Source of the DNA: Acetobacteraceae bacterium
Lineage (GTDB): Bacteria; Pseudomonadota; Alphaproteobacteria; Acetobacterales; Acetobacteraceae
Assembly (NCBI GenBank): GCA_027487385.1
Contig: JAIYDS010000310.1
Coordinates: 1-41,352 of the forward strand
Reading direction: 5' to 3'
DNA length: 41,352 nucleotides
Program-made: the position numbers and the translations under genes
The notes under the pieces: model-generated
The model's database searches: none
What the model was told of the DNA's origin: nothing
What the model saw: only the letters and a program-made list of their open reading frames with translations
Shown: in pieces, positions 34,544 to 41,352 of the stretch
Position numbering within the stretch: the stretch's first letter is position 1
Layout of the letters: the number at the start of each line of letters is the position of its first letter

Positions 34544-37060
34544 TCAGTGGCGCGCCGCCGCTCCGGGCAAGGTCGACTCGCCCAGCGTCACCACGAAGCG
34601 CTCGATCCGCCCGGTGAAGGCAAAGGGCGGCCGGTAGTCGCGCAGTTCCACCGAGGAGCCGGTGTCGTGCCCGATGTCGAAGCTCTCATCGCCCTGCAGG
34701 GCGAAGGGAATGCTGCGCGCCATGGCCTGCCGCGCGACCACGCGGCCATTCACGGAGAGCGTGCCCGTTCCGCCCCGGCCCACCGGCGGCCCGGCGGCCT
34801 CGGGCTCGAAGGCAAAGGCGATGCTGTGGCGGCCCGGGGGCAGCGCCTCCGGCGCTTCCCAGCGGATGCGCTCCAGGTCGAGCAGGTTCCAGGTGAAGAC
34901 CGGCCGTCCCTCCAGCAGATAGAAGCCCCAGCCGGCGAAGCGCCCGCCATGCGTCGCGATCACGCCCTGGGCGCCGCCCGCCGGCACCTCGACCTCCGCC
35001 ACCAGGCGATAGGCGCGGTTGAGCAGGGAGGGCGCGGCATTGGCCGGCAACCCGCCGCCCGGGCCGCGATAGACGAATTCCCGCCGCCCCGCCGCCGGGC
35101 CCGGCCGCGGCGCGATCAGGCGCGGCAGGCTGGTGTTGTCGAGCGGCAGCACTTGGTGGCGCGCCGCCTCCACGAGAAAGCGCTGCTGCATGTCCCGCAG
35201 GCGCTCGGGGAACTGCGCCGCGAGGTCCCGCGCCTGCGTCGGATCCTCGTCGAGATTGTAGAGTTCCCAGCTGTAGCCGTTCAGCACATCCTCCGGCGCG
35301 GTGCCGCCACTCTCCCAAGGCAGCGTCGGCGGCGTCGTGTTGGCGTACCAGCCCTCGTGATAGATGCCGCGATGGGCCAGCATCTCGAAATGTGCGGTGC
35401 GGCGGCGTGAGGGGGCGCGGGCATTCGCGGCATCGAAGCTATAGGCCATGCCGACCCCCTCCATCGGCCGCTGCGCCACGCCGTTGATCGCGCGCGGCTC
35501 GGGGATCCGCGTCGCTTCCAGGAGGGTGGGCGCGATGTCGCTCACATGGTGGAACTGGTGGCGGATGCCGCCGCGATCCGTGATCCGGGCCGGCCAGGAG
35601 ATGGCCATGCCGTTGCGCGTGCCGCCGAAATGCGAGGCGACCTGCTTGGTCCAGCGATAAGGCGTGCTGAAGGCCCAGCTCCAGCCCACGGCGAGGTTGG
35701 GGTAGGTGGTCTCATCACCCCAGGCCTCCAGGAAGGGCAGTTGCCGCTCCACCGGGATTTCGACGCCGTTGAAGAAGGCGAATTCATTCGGCGTGCCGCG
35801 CAGCTGCCCTTCCGCGCTGCCGCCATTGTCGCCGCTGATGTAGATGATCAGCGTGTTGTCGCTCTGCCCCGCATCGCGCACCGCCTGGATGACGCGGCCG
35901 ATCTCATGGTCGGTATAGGCGAGGTAGGCGGCGAAGACCTCGGCCTGGCGCGCGAAGAGGCGGCGCTCATCGGCGGAAAGGCTGGCCCAGCGCGGCAGCG
36001 TCTCCGGCCAGGGCGGCAGGGCGGCGTTGGGCGGCAGCACGCCCAGGCGCTGCTGGTTGGCGAAGATGCGCTCGCGCAGCACCTCCCAGCCCTCGTCGAA
36101 CTGGCCACGGAAGCGGGCGATCCATTCGGGCGTGGGGTGGTGGGGCGCATGCGCGCCGCCCGGTGCGTAATGGATGAACCAGGGACGGTTGGGCGTCACC
36201 TCGGTCAGCAGGCGGATATGGGCGATGGCTTCCTCCGCCATGGCCGTCGTCAGATTCCAGCCGGGCTGGCCTTCGAAGGGGAGGATGCGCGTGGTGTTGC
36301 GATAGAGATTGCCCGGCTCCCACTGGCTCGTCTCACCGCCCATGAAGCCGTAGAAAAAATCGAAGCCGAGGCCGGTGGGCCAGCGCGCGAAGGGGCCGGC
36401 CGGGCTCGTCTCCCAGGGCGGCGTGTTGTGGTTCTTGCCGAACCAGGCGGTGGCATAGCCATTCTGCCGCAGCGTCTCGGCGATGGTCGCGGTATCCGCG
36501 CCGATGATCGCGTTGTAGCCGGGGAAGCCCGTGGAGAGCTCGGCGACGGCGCCGAAGCCCACGGAATGCGGGTTGCGCCCGGTCAGCAGCGAGGCGCGCG
36601 TGGGCGAGCAGAGCGCCGTGGTGTGGAATTGCGTGTAGCGCAGCCCCGCCTGCGCGACCTCCTCCAGCGCCGGCGTCGGGATGACGCCGCCAAAGGTCGA
36701 GGGCGCGCCGAAGGCCACGTCATCCGTGATGATCAGCAGGATATTGGGCGCGCCCTCGGGTGCCGCGAGCGTGGGGGGCCAGGCGGGGATGCTGTCGCGC
36801 GCTGCGGGCTGGATGCTGCCGGCGAAGGGCGCGGGCGGCTGCGGCAGGATGCGCGAGTTGGGGAATTCCAGCGCCGTGGGTGAGCCCGGCGTGCCGCGCA
36901 ATTCCTGCGCGCCGACAGGCCCGGCCATCCCGGCGACACCAAGCAGAAGGCTGCCCGCGAGGCTCAGCCAGGGGCGCCCGCGCCTCTCATCCTTGGGGTG
37001 CTGCGCCGTGAAGACACGCCCCGCGCCTGTGACGGAACACCCCTGCATCTGCCGTGTCAT
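34544..37060 (-). CDS. Arylsulfatase (type I, formylglycine-dependent), large secreted form
   Basis: An 838-residue sulfatase cleaving sulfate esters. The metal site starts at NILLIITDDVAFGAPSTFGG, and the formylglycine motif CSPTR (about C151) is in TTALCSPTRASLLTGRNPHSVG, with the following GFGAVAELSTGFPGYN. Further family segments are WFGKNHNTPPWE, APGGAHAPHHPTPEW, YISGDNGGSAEG and GGTRNGMAISWPARI. The last 180 residues form a separate beta-sandwich-like domain. A hydrophobic signal (PWLSLAGSLLLGVAGMAGPVGAQ) lies about 35 residues after the chosen ATG; another ATG four codons later is possible. The length matches AtsA/AtsD-like arylsulfatases. Activity needs a formylglycine-generating enzyme, not in this window. 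Divergent from the barrel protein. Confidence 0.9.
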   Translation of the reverse strand: MTRQMQGCSVTGAGRVFTAQHPKDERRGRPWLSLAGSLLLGVAGMAGPVGAQELRGTPGSPTALEFPNSRILPQPPAPFAGSIQPAARDSIPAWPPTLAAPEGAPNILLIITDDVAFGAPSTFGGVIPTPALEEVAQAGLRYTQFHTTALCSPTRASLLTGRNPHSVGFGAVAELSTGFPGYNAIIGADTATIAETLRQNGYATAWFGKNHNTPPWETSPAGPFARWPTGLGFDFFYGFMGGETSQWEPGNLYRNTTRILPFEGQPGWNLTTAMAEEAIAHIRLLTEVTPNRPWFIHYAPGGAHAPHHPTPEWIARFRGQFDEGWEVLRERIFANQQRLGVLPPNAALPPWPETLPRWASLSADERRLFARQAEVFAAYLAYTDHEIGRVIQAVRDAGQSDNTLIIYISGDNGGSAEGQLRGTPNEFAFFNGVEIPVERQLPFLEAWGDETTYPNLAVGWSWAFSTPYRWTKQVASHFGGTRNGMAISWPARITDRGGIRHQFHHVSDIAPTLLEATRIPEPRAINGVAQRPMEGVGMAYSFDAANARAPSRRRTAHFEMLAHRGIYHEGWYANTTPPTLPWESGGTAPEDVLNGYSWELYNLDEDPTQARDLAAQFPERLRDMQQRFLVEAARHQVLPLDNTSLPRLIAPRPGPAAGRREFVYRGPGGGLPANAAPSLLNRAYRLVAEVEVPAGGAQGVIATHGGRFAGWGFYLLEGRPVFTWNLLDLERIRWEAPEALPPGRHSIAFAFEPEAAGPPVGRGGTGTLSVNGRVVARQAMARSIPFALQGDESFDIGHDTGSSVELRDYRPPFAFTGRIERFVVTLGESTLPGAAARH

Positions 37061-37205
37061 TGCTCTTGCTGTCCCCCGCGCCCGACGCGCGCCAACCATG
37101 TCCGCCTTGCGCGAAGCAACGGCGATGTCTTGTCGGCAATGATCGCGGGCCAGCCGCCGCTTTGCCTTGATGTGGCGCAACGCCCTGGCTCCCCTGGCGC
37201 GCTAA

Positions 37206-37227
37206 GCGTGACGTGGAAACGTCACGC
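37206..37227. promoter_or_regulatory. Perfect palindrome GCGTGACGT-GGAA-ACGTCACGC
   Basis: A 9-bp perfect inverted repeat with a 4-nt loop, 35 bp upstream of the barrel-protein start and in the divergent region with the sulfatase. It could be an operator for a dimeric regulator or a hairpin in the 5' UTR. It does not look like a terminator because no T-run follows and it precedes a gene. Confidence 0.5.
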
Positions 37228-37262
37228 GGCGTTGGGCCAAAGCAAAACAAGGAAAGTTCGGG

Positions 37263-38042
37263 ATGAGCACAGAGCATGGGCGCGGAATGGTCATGGCCGC
37301 TGCGGTGAGCGGGTTGATGGCCATGGCGCTGCCCGCTTCCGCCCAGGCGCCGATTCCCGGCACGGAGAGCTGGGCCGTGACCCTATCACCCTATGTGTGG
37401 TTCTCCGGCATGAGCGGGGAGATCTCGGTTCCCGCGGGCTCGGTGGATTTCAGCGCGAGCTTCGGCGACATCTTCCAGACCCTGAAGTTCTCGATGATGG
37501 GCCTGGCCGAGGCGCGGCGCGGCAATCTGAGCATCGTGATGGACACGCTCTACCTCAACCTGCAGCAGGGCGTTCCGGTGCCGGGAAGCCACGGTGCTTT
37601 CAGCGGTGGCAGCGTGCGCACGCAATCGGCGGAAATCTCGGCCATCGGCCTCTACACGCTCACCGAAGCGCCAAGCGGGCGGCTTGAGCTGGGCGGCGGG
37701 CTGCGCGGCTGGTGGTTCAACACCGCGCTCACCTACAGCCCGGGCCTGCTGCCCGGGCGCAGCACGGACAGCACGACGAGCTGGGTGGATCCCATCTTCG
37801 CCGCGCGTGGGGTGTTGCGGCTGACCGACAGCCTCTCCTTCACCGCCTATGGTGATGTGGGCGGCTTCGGCGTGGGGTCGCAATTCACCTGGCAGGCCAT
37901 GGGCACGCTGGATTGGCGGGTGAATGAGCGGCTCAGCGCCTCCATCGGATACCGCCACATCCACATCGACTATTCGAAAGGGCGCGCGGAGATCGGCATT
38001 GACCTCTCCGGTCCGATCATCGGCGCCAGCTACCGCTTCTGA
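37263..38042 (+). CDS. Outer-membrane beta-barrel protein, unknown function
   Basis: A 259-residue protein with a signal peptide ending ALPASAQA and a body of alternating strands typical of small barrels: WAVTLSPYVWFSGMSGEIS, LSIVMDTLYLNLQQG, LELGGGLRGWWFNTALTY, LSFTAYGDVGGFGVG, FTWQAMGTLDWRVNERLSASIGYRHIHIDY. It ends in a terminal Phe (GASYRF), the outer-membrane insertion signal read by BamA. No enzyme motif is seen. The ATG at 37263 has AAGGAAAG upstream. It is divergent from the sulfatase, with a palindrome in the shared region. Confidence 0.8.
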   Translation: MSTEHGRGMVMAAAVSGLMAMALPASAQAPIPGTESWAVTLSPYVWFSGMSGEISVPAGSVDFSASFGDIFQTLKFSMMGLAEARRGNLSIVMDTLYLNLQQGVPVPGSHGAFSGGSVRTQSAEISAIGLYTLTEAPSGRLELGGGLRGWWFNTALTYSPGLLPGRSTDSTTSWVDPIFAARGVLRLTDSLSFTAYGDVGGFGVGSQFTWQAMGTLDWRVNERLSASIGYRHIHIDYSKGRAEIGIDLSGPIIGASYRF

Positions 38043-38078
38043 CGCCGGCGAACGAAGCAGGCCGGCCCGCCGGCCGCT

Positions 38079-38390
38079 TCAGCGCCGGACGATGATCCGG
38101 ATCGGCCCGGGCTCGATGCCCATCTTCCGCAGCCGGCGGCGGCGCCACCAGAGCGAGAGGGCGGCGATGCTGCCGGCCGCGATGGCCACGGGCAGCAGCA
38201 GCCCGATGAAGAAGATGGCGACCGCCACGAGCAGCAGCCCGCCCGCCGCGATGGCGACGAGCATGGCGATGCCCCCCATCCGCGCGAGCAGGAGGTTGAA
38301 ACCGCTGGGCTTCGGCGCTTCCCGGAACTCGCCCTCAGGCGTCATGTCCAGCACCGGCCGAGGGTGCGTCGGATTGTTCATGGCCTCCAT
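38079..38390 (-). CDS. Small integral membrane protein, unknown
   Basis: A 103-residue protein with a Pro-rich soluble N terminus (MEAMNNPTHPRPVLDMTPEGEF), two strongly hydrophobic stretches (GGIAMLVAIAAGGLLLVAVAIFFIGLLLPVAI, then AAGSIAALSLWW) and a basic tail (RRRRLRKMGIEPGPIRIIVRR). The charge distribution suggests a hairpin in the inner membrane with both ends inside. I recognise no family. The ATG at 38390 has AGGG 5 nt upstream; ATG at 38381 is an alternative. Convergent with the barrel-protein gene and divergent from otnK. Confidence 0.65.
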   Translation of the reverse strand: MEAMNNPTHPRPVLDMTPEGEFREAPKPSGFNLLLARMGGIAMLVAIAAGGLLLVAVAIFFIGLLLPVAIAAGSIAALSLWWRRRRLRKMGIEPGPIRIIVRR

Positions 38391-38474
38391 GTTGCCCTGC
38401 CGCCTGTCCGCTTCAAGCCCCGTTTGCGGCGGGCGGCGGGCCAGCCTAAACGGAGGGCGCTGAAGGAGATTCCC

Positions 38475-39737
38475 ATGCCGCTTCTGGGCTGCATCGCCGA
38501 TGATTTCACCGGGGCCACCGACCTCGCCAGCACGCTGGTGCGCCAGGGCATGCGCGCCGTGCAGGTGATCGGCGTGCCAGACGGGCCCTTGCCGGAGGCG
38601 GATGCGGTGATCATCGCGCTGAAATCCCGCACCATCCCGGCGCGGGAGGCGGTGGCGCAGTCGCTCGCCGCCTGTGACGCGCTGCTGGCGGGCGGCGCCA
38701 CGCAGATCCTCTTCAAATACTGCTCCACCTTCGACAGCACGGAGGCGGGCAATATCGGCCCGGTGGCGGAAGCCCTGCTGAAGCGGCTGGACGCGCCCTT
38801 CGCCATCGCCTGCCCGGCCTTCCCGACCAATGGGCGCACCATCTACCAGGGCCATCTTTTCGTCGGCGGCAATCTGCTGAACGAGAGCGGCATGGAGAAC
38901 CACCCGCTGACGCCGATGCGCGACGCCAATCTGGTCCGCGTGCTGGGGCGGCAGAGCGAGGGCAGCGTCGGCCTCATCCCCTTCACCGTGGTGGAGCGCG
39001 GCGCCGCCGCCATTCGCGACGAGGTGACGCGCCTGCGCGACGCCAATCGCCGCTTCGCCATCGCGGATGCCATCACCGACGCGCATCTCATGGCGCTGGG
39101 CGAGGCCTGTGCGCGGCATGCGCTGATCACCGGCGGCTCGGGCATCGCCATGGGCCTGCCGGAGAATTTCCGCCGCAGCGGCCAATTGCCCGCGCGCATG
39201 GATGCCGGCGCGCTGCCGGAGGTGGGTGGGTTCTGCGCCGTCGTCGCCGGCTCCTGCTCGCGCGCCACGCTGGGGCAGATCGGCATCGCGCGGGACCATG
39301 TGCCCGTGCTGGAGCTGGACGCGCTGGCGACACCCGATGCCGCGGCGCTGGCGCGCCAGGCGCGGGCGTGGATGGCGGGCAAGCTCGACGCCGCGCGCCC
39401 CATCGTCATCGCGGCCTCCTCCACGCCCGAGCGCGTGGCGGCCTTGCAGGACAAGCTCGGCCGCGATGCCGCGGGCGCGCTGGTCGAGGAGGCCATGGCG
39501 GAAATCGCCGATGACCTGGTGAAGGCCGGCGTGCGCCGCCTGGTGGTGGCCGGCGGCGAGACCTCGGGCGCCGTGGTGCAGCGGCTGGGTGTGGCCAGCC
39601 TGCGCATCGGCGCCGAGATCGATCCCGGCGTGCCCTGGACGCACGCCACGCCCCCCACCGCGCCCGAGGGGCTGCTGCTGGCGCTGAAGAGCGGCAATTT
39701 CGGTGCCCGCGATTTCTTCCTGAAGGCCTTCAGCTGA
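38475..39737 (+). CDS. otnK: 3-oxo-tetronate kinase OtnK (YgbK/DUF1537 family)
   Basis: A 420-residue kinase of four-carbon acid sugars. The N-terminal domain opens GCIADDFTGATDLASTLVRQGM and holds FKYCSTFDSTEAGNIGP and PAFPTNGRTIYQGHLFVGG, while the C-terminal nucleotide domain has VVAGSCSRATLGQI and LVVAGGETSGAVVQ. This layout is the OtnK group, which phosphorylates 3-oxo-tetronate at the 4 position. The aldolase-family neighbour 2 nt downstream is the expected partner OtnC, supporting the call. The ATG at 38475 follows AAGGAG. The isomerase OtnI and dehydrogenase (LtnD/DtnD) of the full pathway are not in the window. Confidence 0.9.
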   Translation: MPLLGCIADDFTGATDLASTLVRQGMRAVQVIGVPDGPLPEADAVIIALKSRTIPAREAVAQSLAACDALLAGGATQILFKYCSTFDSTEAGNIGPVAEALLKRLDAPFAIACPAFPTNGRTIYQGHLFVGGNLLNESGMENHPLTPMRDANLVRVLGRQSEGSVGLIPFTVVERGAAAIRDEVTRLRDANRRFAIADAITDAHLMALGEACARHALITGGSGIAMGLPENFRRSGQLPARMDAGALPEVGGFCAVVAGSCSRATLGQIGIARDHVPVLELDALATPDAAALARQARAWMAGKLDAARPIVIAASSTPERVAALQDKLGRDAAGALVEEAMAEIADDLVKAGVRRLVVAGGETSGAVVQRLGVASLRIGAEIDPGVPWTHATPPTAPEGLLLALKSGNFGARDFFLKAFS

Positions 39738-39739
39738 GC

Positions 39740-40360
39740 ATGCGCGAGGAAGACCAGCGCCAGCTCCTGGTGCGCCTCGGCGCCTCGCTCTTCGAGCGCG
39801 GCTACAGCGTCGGCAGCGCCGGCAATATCAGCGTGCGCCTGGCCGATGGCTACCTGATGACGCCGACCAACTCCTCGCTCGGCCGGCTGGACGCCGCGCG
39901 GCTGAGCCGGCTGGATCGCGATTGGAACCACATCGGCGGCGACAAGCCGACGAAGGAGGTGTTCCTGCACCGCGCCTTCCTCGATGCCCGGCCCGATGCC
40001 GGGGCGGTGGTGCATCTGCACTCGACGCATGCCACCGCGATCTCCTGCCTGGAGGAGGCGGTGATCCCGCCGCTGACGCCCTACTTCGTGATGCGGGTGG
40101 GCCGCAGCCTGCCGCTCATTCCCTATTACCGGCCCGGGGATGCGGCGATGGAACCCGCCATCCACGCGGCGGCCAGGACGGCCAAGGCCGTGCTGCTGGC
40201 CAATCACGGCCCGGTGATCTGCGGCGCCACGCTCACCGATGCGGTGAATGCCGCGGAGGAGCTGGAGGAAGCCGCCAAGCTCGCGCTCATGCTGCGCGCC
40301 CTGAACCCCCGCCTGCTCACGCCCGCGCAGGTGGATGATCTTCTCAACACCTTTGGATAG
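39740..40360 (+). CDS. otnC: 3-oxo-tetronate 4-phosphate decarboxylase OtnC (class II aldolase fold)
   Basis: A 206-residue class II aldolase/adducin-fold enzyme. The zinc and substrate site is visible as GSAGNISVRL, TPTNSSLGRLDAARLS, VVHLHSTHATAISCL and LLANHGPVICG. OtnC removes carbon dioxide from 3-oxo-tetronate 4-phosphate to give dihydroxyacetone phosphate for glycolysis. The 2-nt gap from otnK shows one transcript and coupled translation. Related families (L-fuculose-phosphate aldolase, AraD) share the fold; the pairing with OtnK makes OtnC most likely. Confidence 0.88.
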   Translation: MREEDQRQLLVRLGASLFERGYSVGSAGNISVRLADGYLMTPTNSSLGRLDAARLSRLDRDWNHIGGDKPTKEVFLHRAFLDARPDAGAVVHLHSTHATAISCLEEAVIPPLTPYFVMRVGRSLPLIPYYRPGDAAMEPAIHAAARTAKAVLLANHGPVICGATLTDAVNAAEELEEAAKLALMLRALNPRLLTPAQVDDLLNTFG

Positions 40361-40368
40361 GAATTTCC

Positions 40369-40953
40369 ATGGACCGTACCGCCCCCACCGAACACCCCGT
40401 GCTGCCCGCCATCGCCGCCCGCTGGAGCCCGCGCAGCTATCTCGACACGCCGGTCTCGGATGCCGACCTGCATTCCGTGCTGGAAGCCGGCCGCTGGGCC
40501 GCCTCGGCCTATAACGAGCAGCCCTGGCAGTATCTGGTGACGCGCAAGAATGTGGAGCCCGAGGCCTTCGCGAAGCTGCTCGGCTGCCTCGTGCCGTTCA
40601 ACCAGGGCTGGATCGGCGCGGCCCCTGTTCTCATGCTGGCCTGCGCGCGGCTGAACTCGGCCGGCAATGGCAAGCCCAACCCCTGGGCGCATTACGATGC
40701 GGGCCAGGCGAGCAGCGCCATGGCGATCCAGGCGGCGGCGCTGGGGCTGCAGCTGCACCAGATGGCCGGCTTCGATGCGGCCGCCGCGCGCGCGGCCTTC
40801 GGCATCCCCGAGGATGTGGCGCCGATCGCCGCGATGGTGCTGGGCACGCCCGGCCCTGCCTCCGCCCTGCCGGAGCAGCTGGCCCAGCGCGAGACGGCGC
40901 CGCGCGCCCGCAAGCCGGCGAGCGAGATCTTCTTCATGGGCCAATGGGGCTGA
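40369..40953 (+). CDS. Nitroreductase family protein
   Basis: A 194-residue FMN-dependent oxidoreductase. The N-terminal RWSPRSYLDTPVSDADLHSVLEAGRWAASAYNEQPWQYLV is the FMN-binding signature of the nitroreductase family, and the later AHYDAGQASSAMAIQAAALGLQLHQMAGFD helix fits the dimer interface. Such enzymes reduce nitro groups, quinones or flavins with NAD(P)H. It follows otnC by 8 bp with an AGGAA ribosome site, so it is probably the third gene of the operon, though a role in tetronate metabolism is not obvious. A strong bidirectional terminator follows. Confidence 0.9.
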   Translation: MDRTAPTEHPVLPAIAARWSPRSYLDTPVSDADLHSVLEAGRWAASAYNEQPWQYLVTRKNVEPEAFAKLLGCLVPFNQGWIGAAPVLMLACARLNSAGNGKPNPWAHYDAGQASSAMAIQAAALGLQLHQMAGFDAAAARAAFGIPEDVAPIAAMVLGTPGPASALPEQLAQRETAPRARKPASEIFFMGQWG

Positions 40954-40978
40954 AGCTGCGGGGCTGAATCGGCCCATC

Positions 40979-41013
40979 AAAAAAGGCGCCACCCGATGGG
41001 TGGCGCCTCCTTT
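40979..41013. terminator. Bidirectional rho-independent terminator
   Basis: AAAAAA, then a perfect 10-bp stem GGCGCCACCC/GGGTGGCGCC with loop GAT (40985-41007), then TCCTTT. For the minus-strand lysine-rich gene the stem is followed by six T's, a textbook terminator; for the nitroreductase side the T-run is weaker. Confidence 0.85.
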
Positions 41014-41045
41014 CGCATCACGCCCTGCGGCGTGAGGCGCAGCCC

Positions 41046-41352
41046 TCAGCTCGTCGGCGTCTCGGAGGTGGGCGCGGGGGCGGGCGCCGGGGCAGCGGCG
41101 GCAGCGGCGGCCTTCTTGGCCGCGCGCGTGGCGGCGGCCTTCTTCGCGGCCTCGGCGCGCTTCGGATCCTTCGCGGGCGCGGCCTTCACGGCCGGGGCCT
41201 TGGCCGCCGGCTTCTTGGCGGGAGCAGCCTTCTTCGCGGGAGCGGCCTTCTTGGCAGCCGGCTTCTTGGCGGCGGCGGCGGCCTTCTTCGGTGCGGCCTT
41301 CTTCGCGGGGGCGGCCTTCTTGGCAGCCGGCTTCTTGGCGGCGGCGGCCTTC
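41046..41352 (-). CDS. C-terminal tail of a lysine/alanine/proline-rich DNA-binding-type protein (5' end beyond window)
   Basis: The last 101 codons of a gene entering from the right. The sequence is a low-complexity tail of AAKKPAAKKAAPAKKAA-type repeats, ending in an Ala/Pro stretch and SETPTS before TGA. It is strongly basic except at the end. Such tails are found on histone H1-like and HU-like nucleoid proteins, on some TopA topoisomerases, on PhaF-like phasins and on Rho. The folded domain is outside the window, so the identity is open. Nucleic-acid binding is inferred from the repeated lysine pairs. Confidence 0.7.
   Translation of the reverse strand, partial: KAAAAKKPAAKKAAPAKKAAPKKAAAAAKKPAAKKAAPAKKAAPAKKPAAKAPAVKAAPAKDPKRAEAAKKAAATRAAKKAAAAAAAPAPAPAPTSETPTS

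Noticed and set aside
41046-41352. The AAGAAGGCCGC repeats as a tandem or CRISPR-like array
   Set aside because: The repeats are in frame, irregular in length, lack spacers and encode a Lys/Ala-rich protein tail.

Overview
The window is a GC-rich (about 70%) chromosomal segment with densely packed genes, very short intergenic spaces, many ATGA-type stop/start overlaps and a strong bias to G/C in third codon positions. Gene content points to an alphaproteobacterium of the Acetobacteraceae, most like Roseomonas: several orphan Bug-type (tripartite tricarboxylate transporter) solute-binding proteins, DUF1289 proteins, the YfgM-like/BamB/Der gene order, and GC-rich palindromic intergenic repeats. 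That assignment is inference from gene content and composition. I see no rRNA operon, prophage, CRISPR array or complete insertion sequence.

Layout. 1-6.8 kb: a cut-off metallo-beta-lactamase hydrolase, a zinc alcohol dehydrogenase, a ketopantoate-reductase family protein, a three-gene MacA/MacB-type efflux operon and a DUF1203 protein. 7-11.5 kb: a minus-strand group with a DUF4394 secreted protein and two small DUF1289 cysteine-rich proteins flanking a clear cobalamin riboswitch; then dihydroorotase, a class I glutamine amidotransferase and a small lipoprotein. 11.5-16.5 kb: housekeeping (YfgM-like TPR protein, BamB, Der GTPase, Ppx/GppA phosphatase, tRNA-Gln). 16.6-20.4 kb: a Crp/Fnr regulator divergent from an alpha-oxoamine-synthase-fold protein that has lost its PLP lysine, with a perfect TGTGA-N6-TCACA palindrome between them, then a convergent acyl-CoA synthetase. 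20.4-26.6 kb: a small lipoprotein and a Bug protein, divergent from a phosphonate-type ABC transporter (phnC, two phnD copies, two phnE). 26.6-34.5 kb: exported superoxide dismutase, 3-hydroxyisobutyryl-CoA hydrolase-like protein, EamA exporter, RsbW-like kinase, then an acyl-CoA dehydrogenase/Bug/nitronate monooxygenase operon and another Bug protein. 34.5-41.35 kb: a large arylsulfatase, an outer-membrane barrel protein, a small membrane protein, an otnK-otnC-nitroreductase group and the lysine/alanine-rich tail of a cut-off gene.

Most of the window is ordinary metabolism and transport. The places I would look at twice are: (1) the lysine-less, LCB1-like alpha-oxoamine synthase homologue with its Crp-type regulator and consensus operator; (2) the cobalamin riboswitch that controls no known B12 gene but a 26-codon leader ORF coupled to a DUF1289 protein; (3) a roughly 104-bp element with terminal inverted repeats that forms the stop codon of der, plus a family of GC-rich palindromic repeats between genes.
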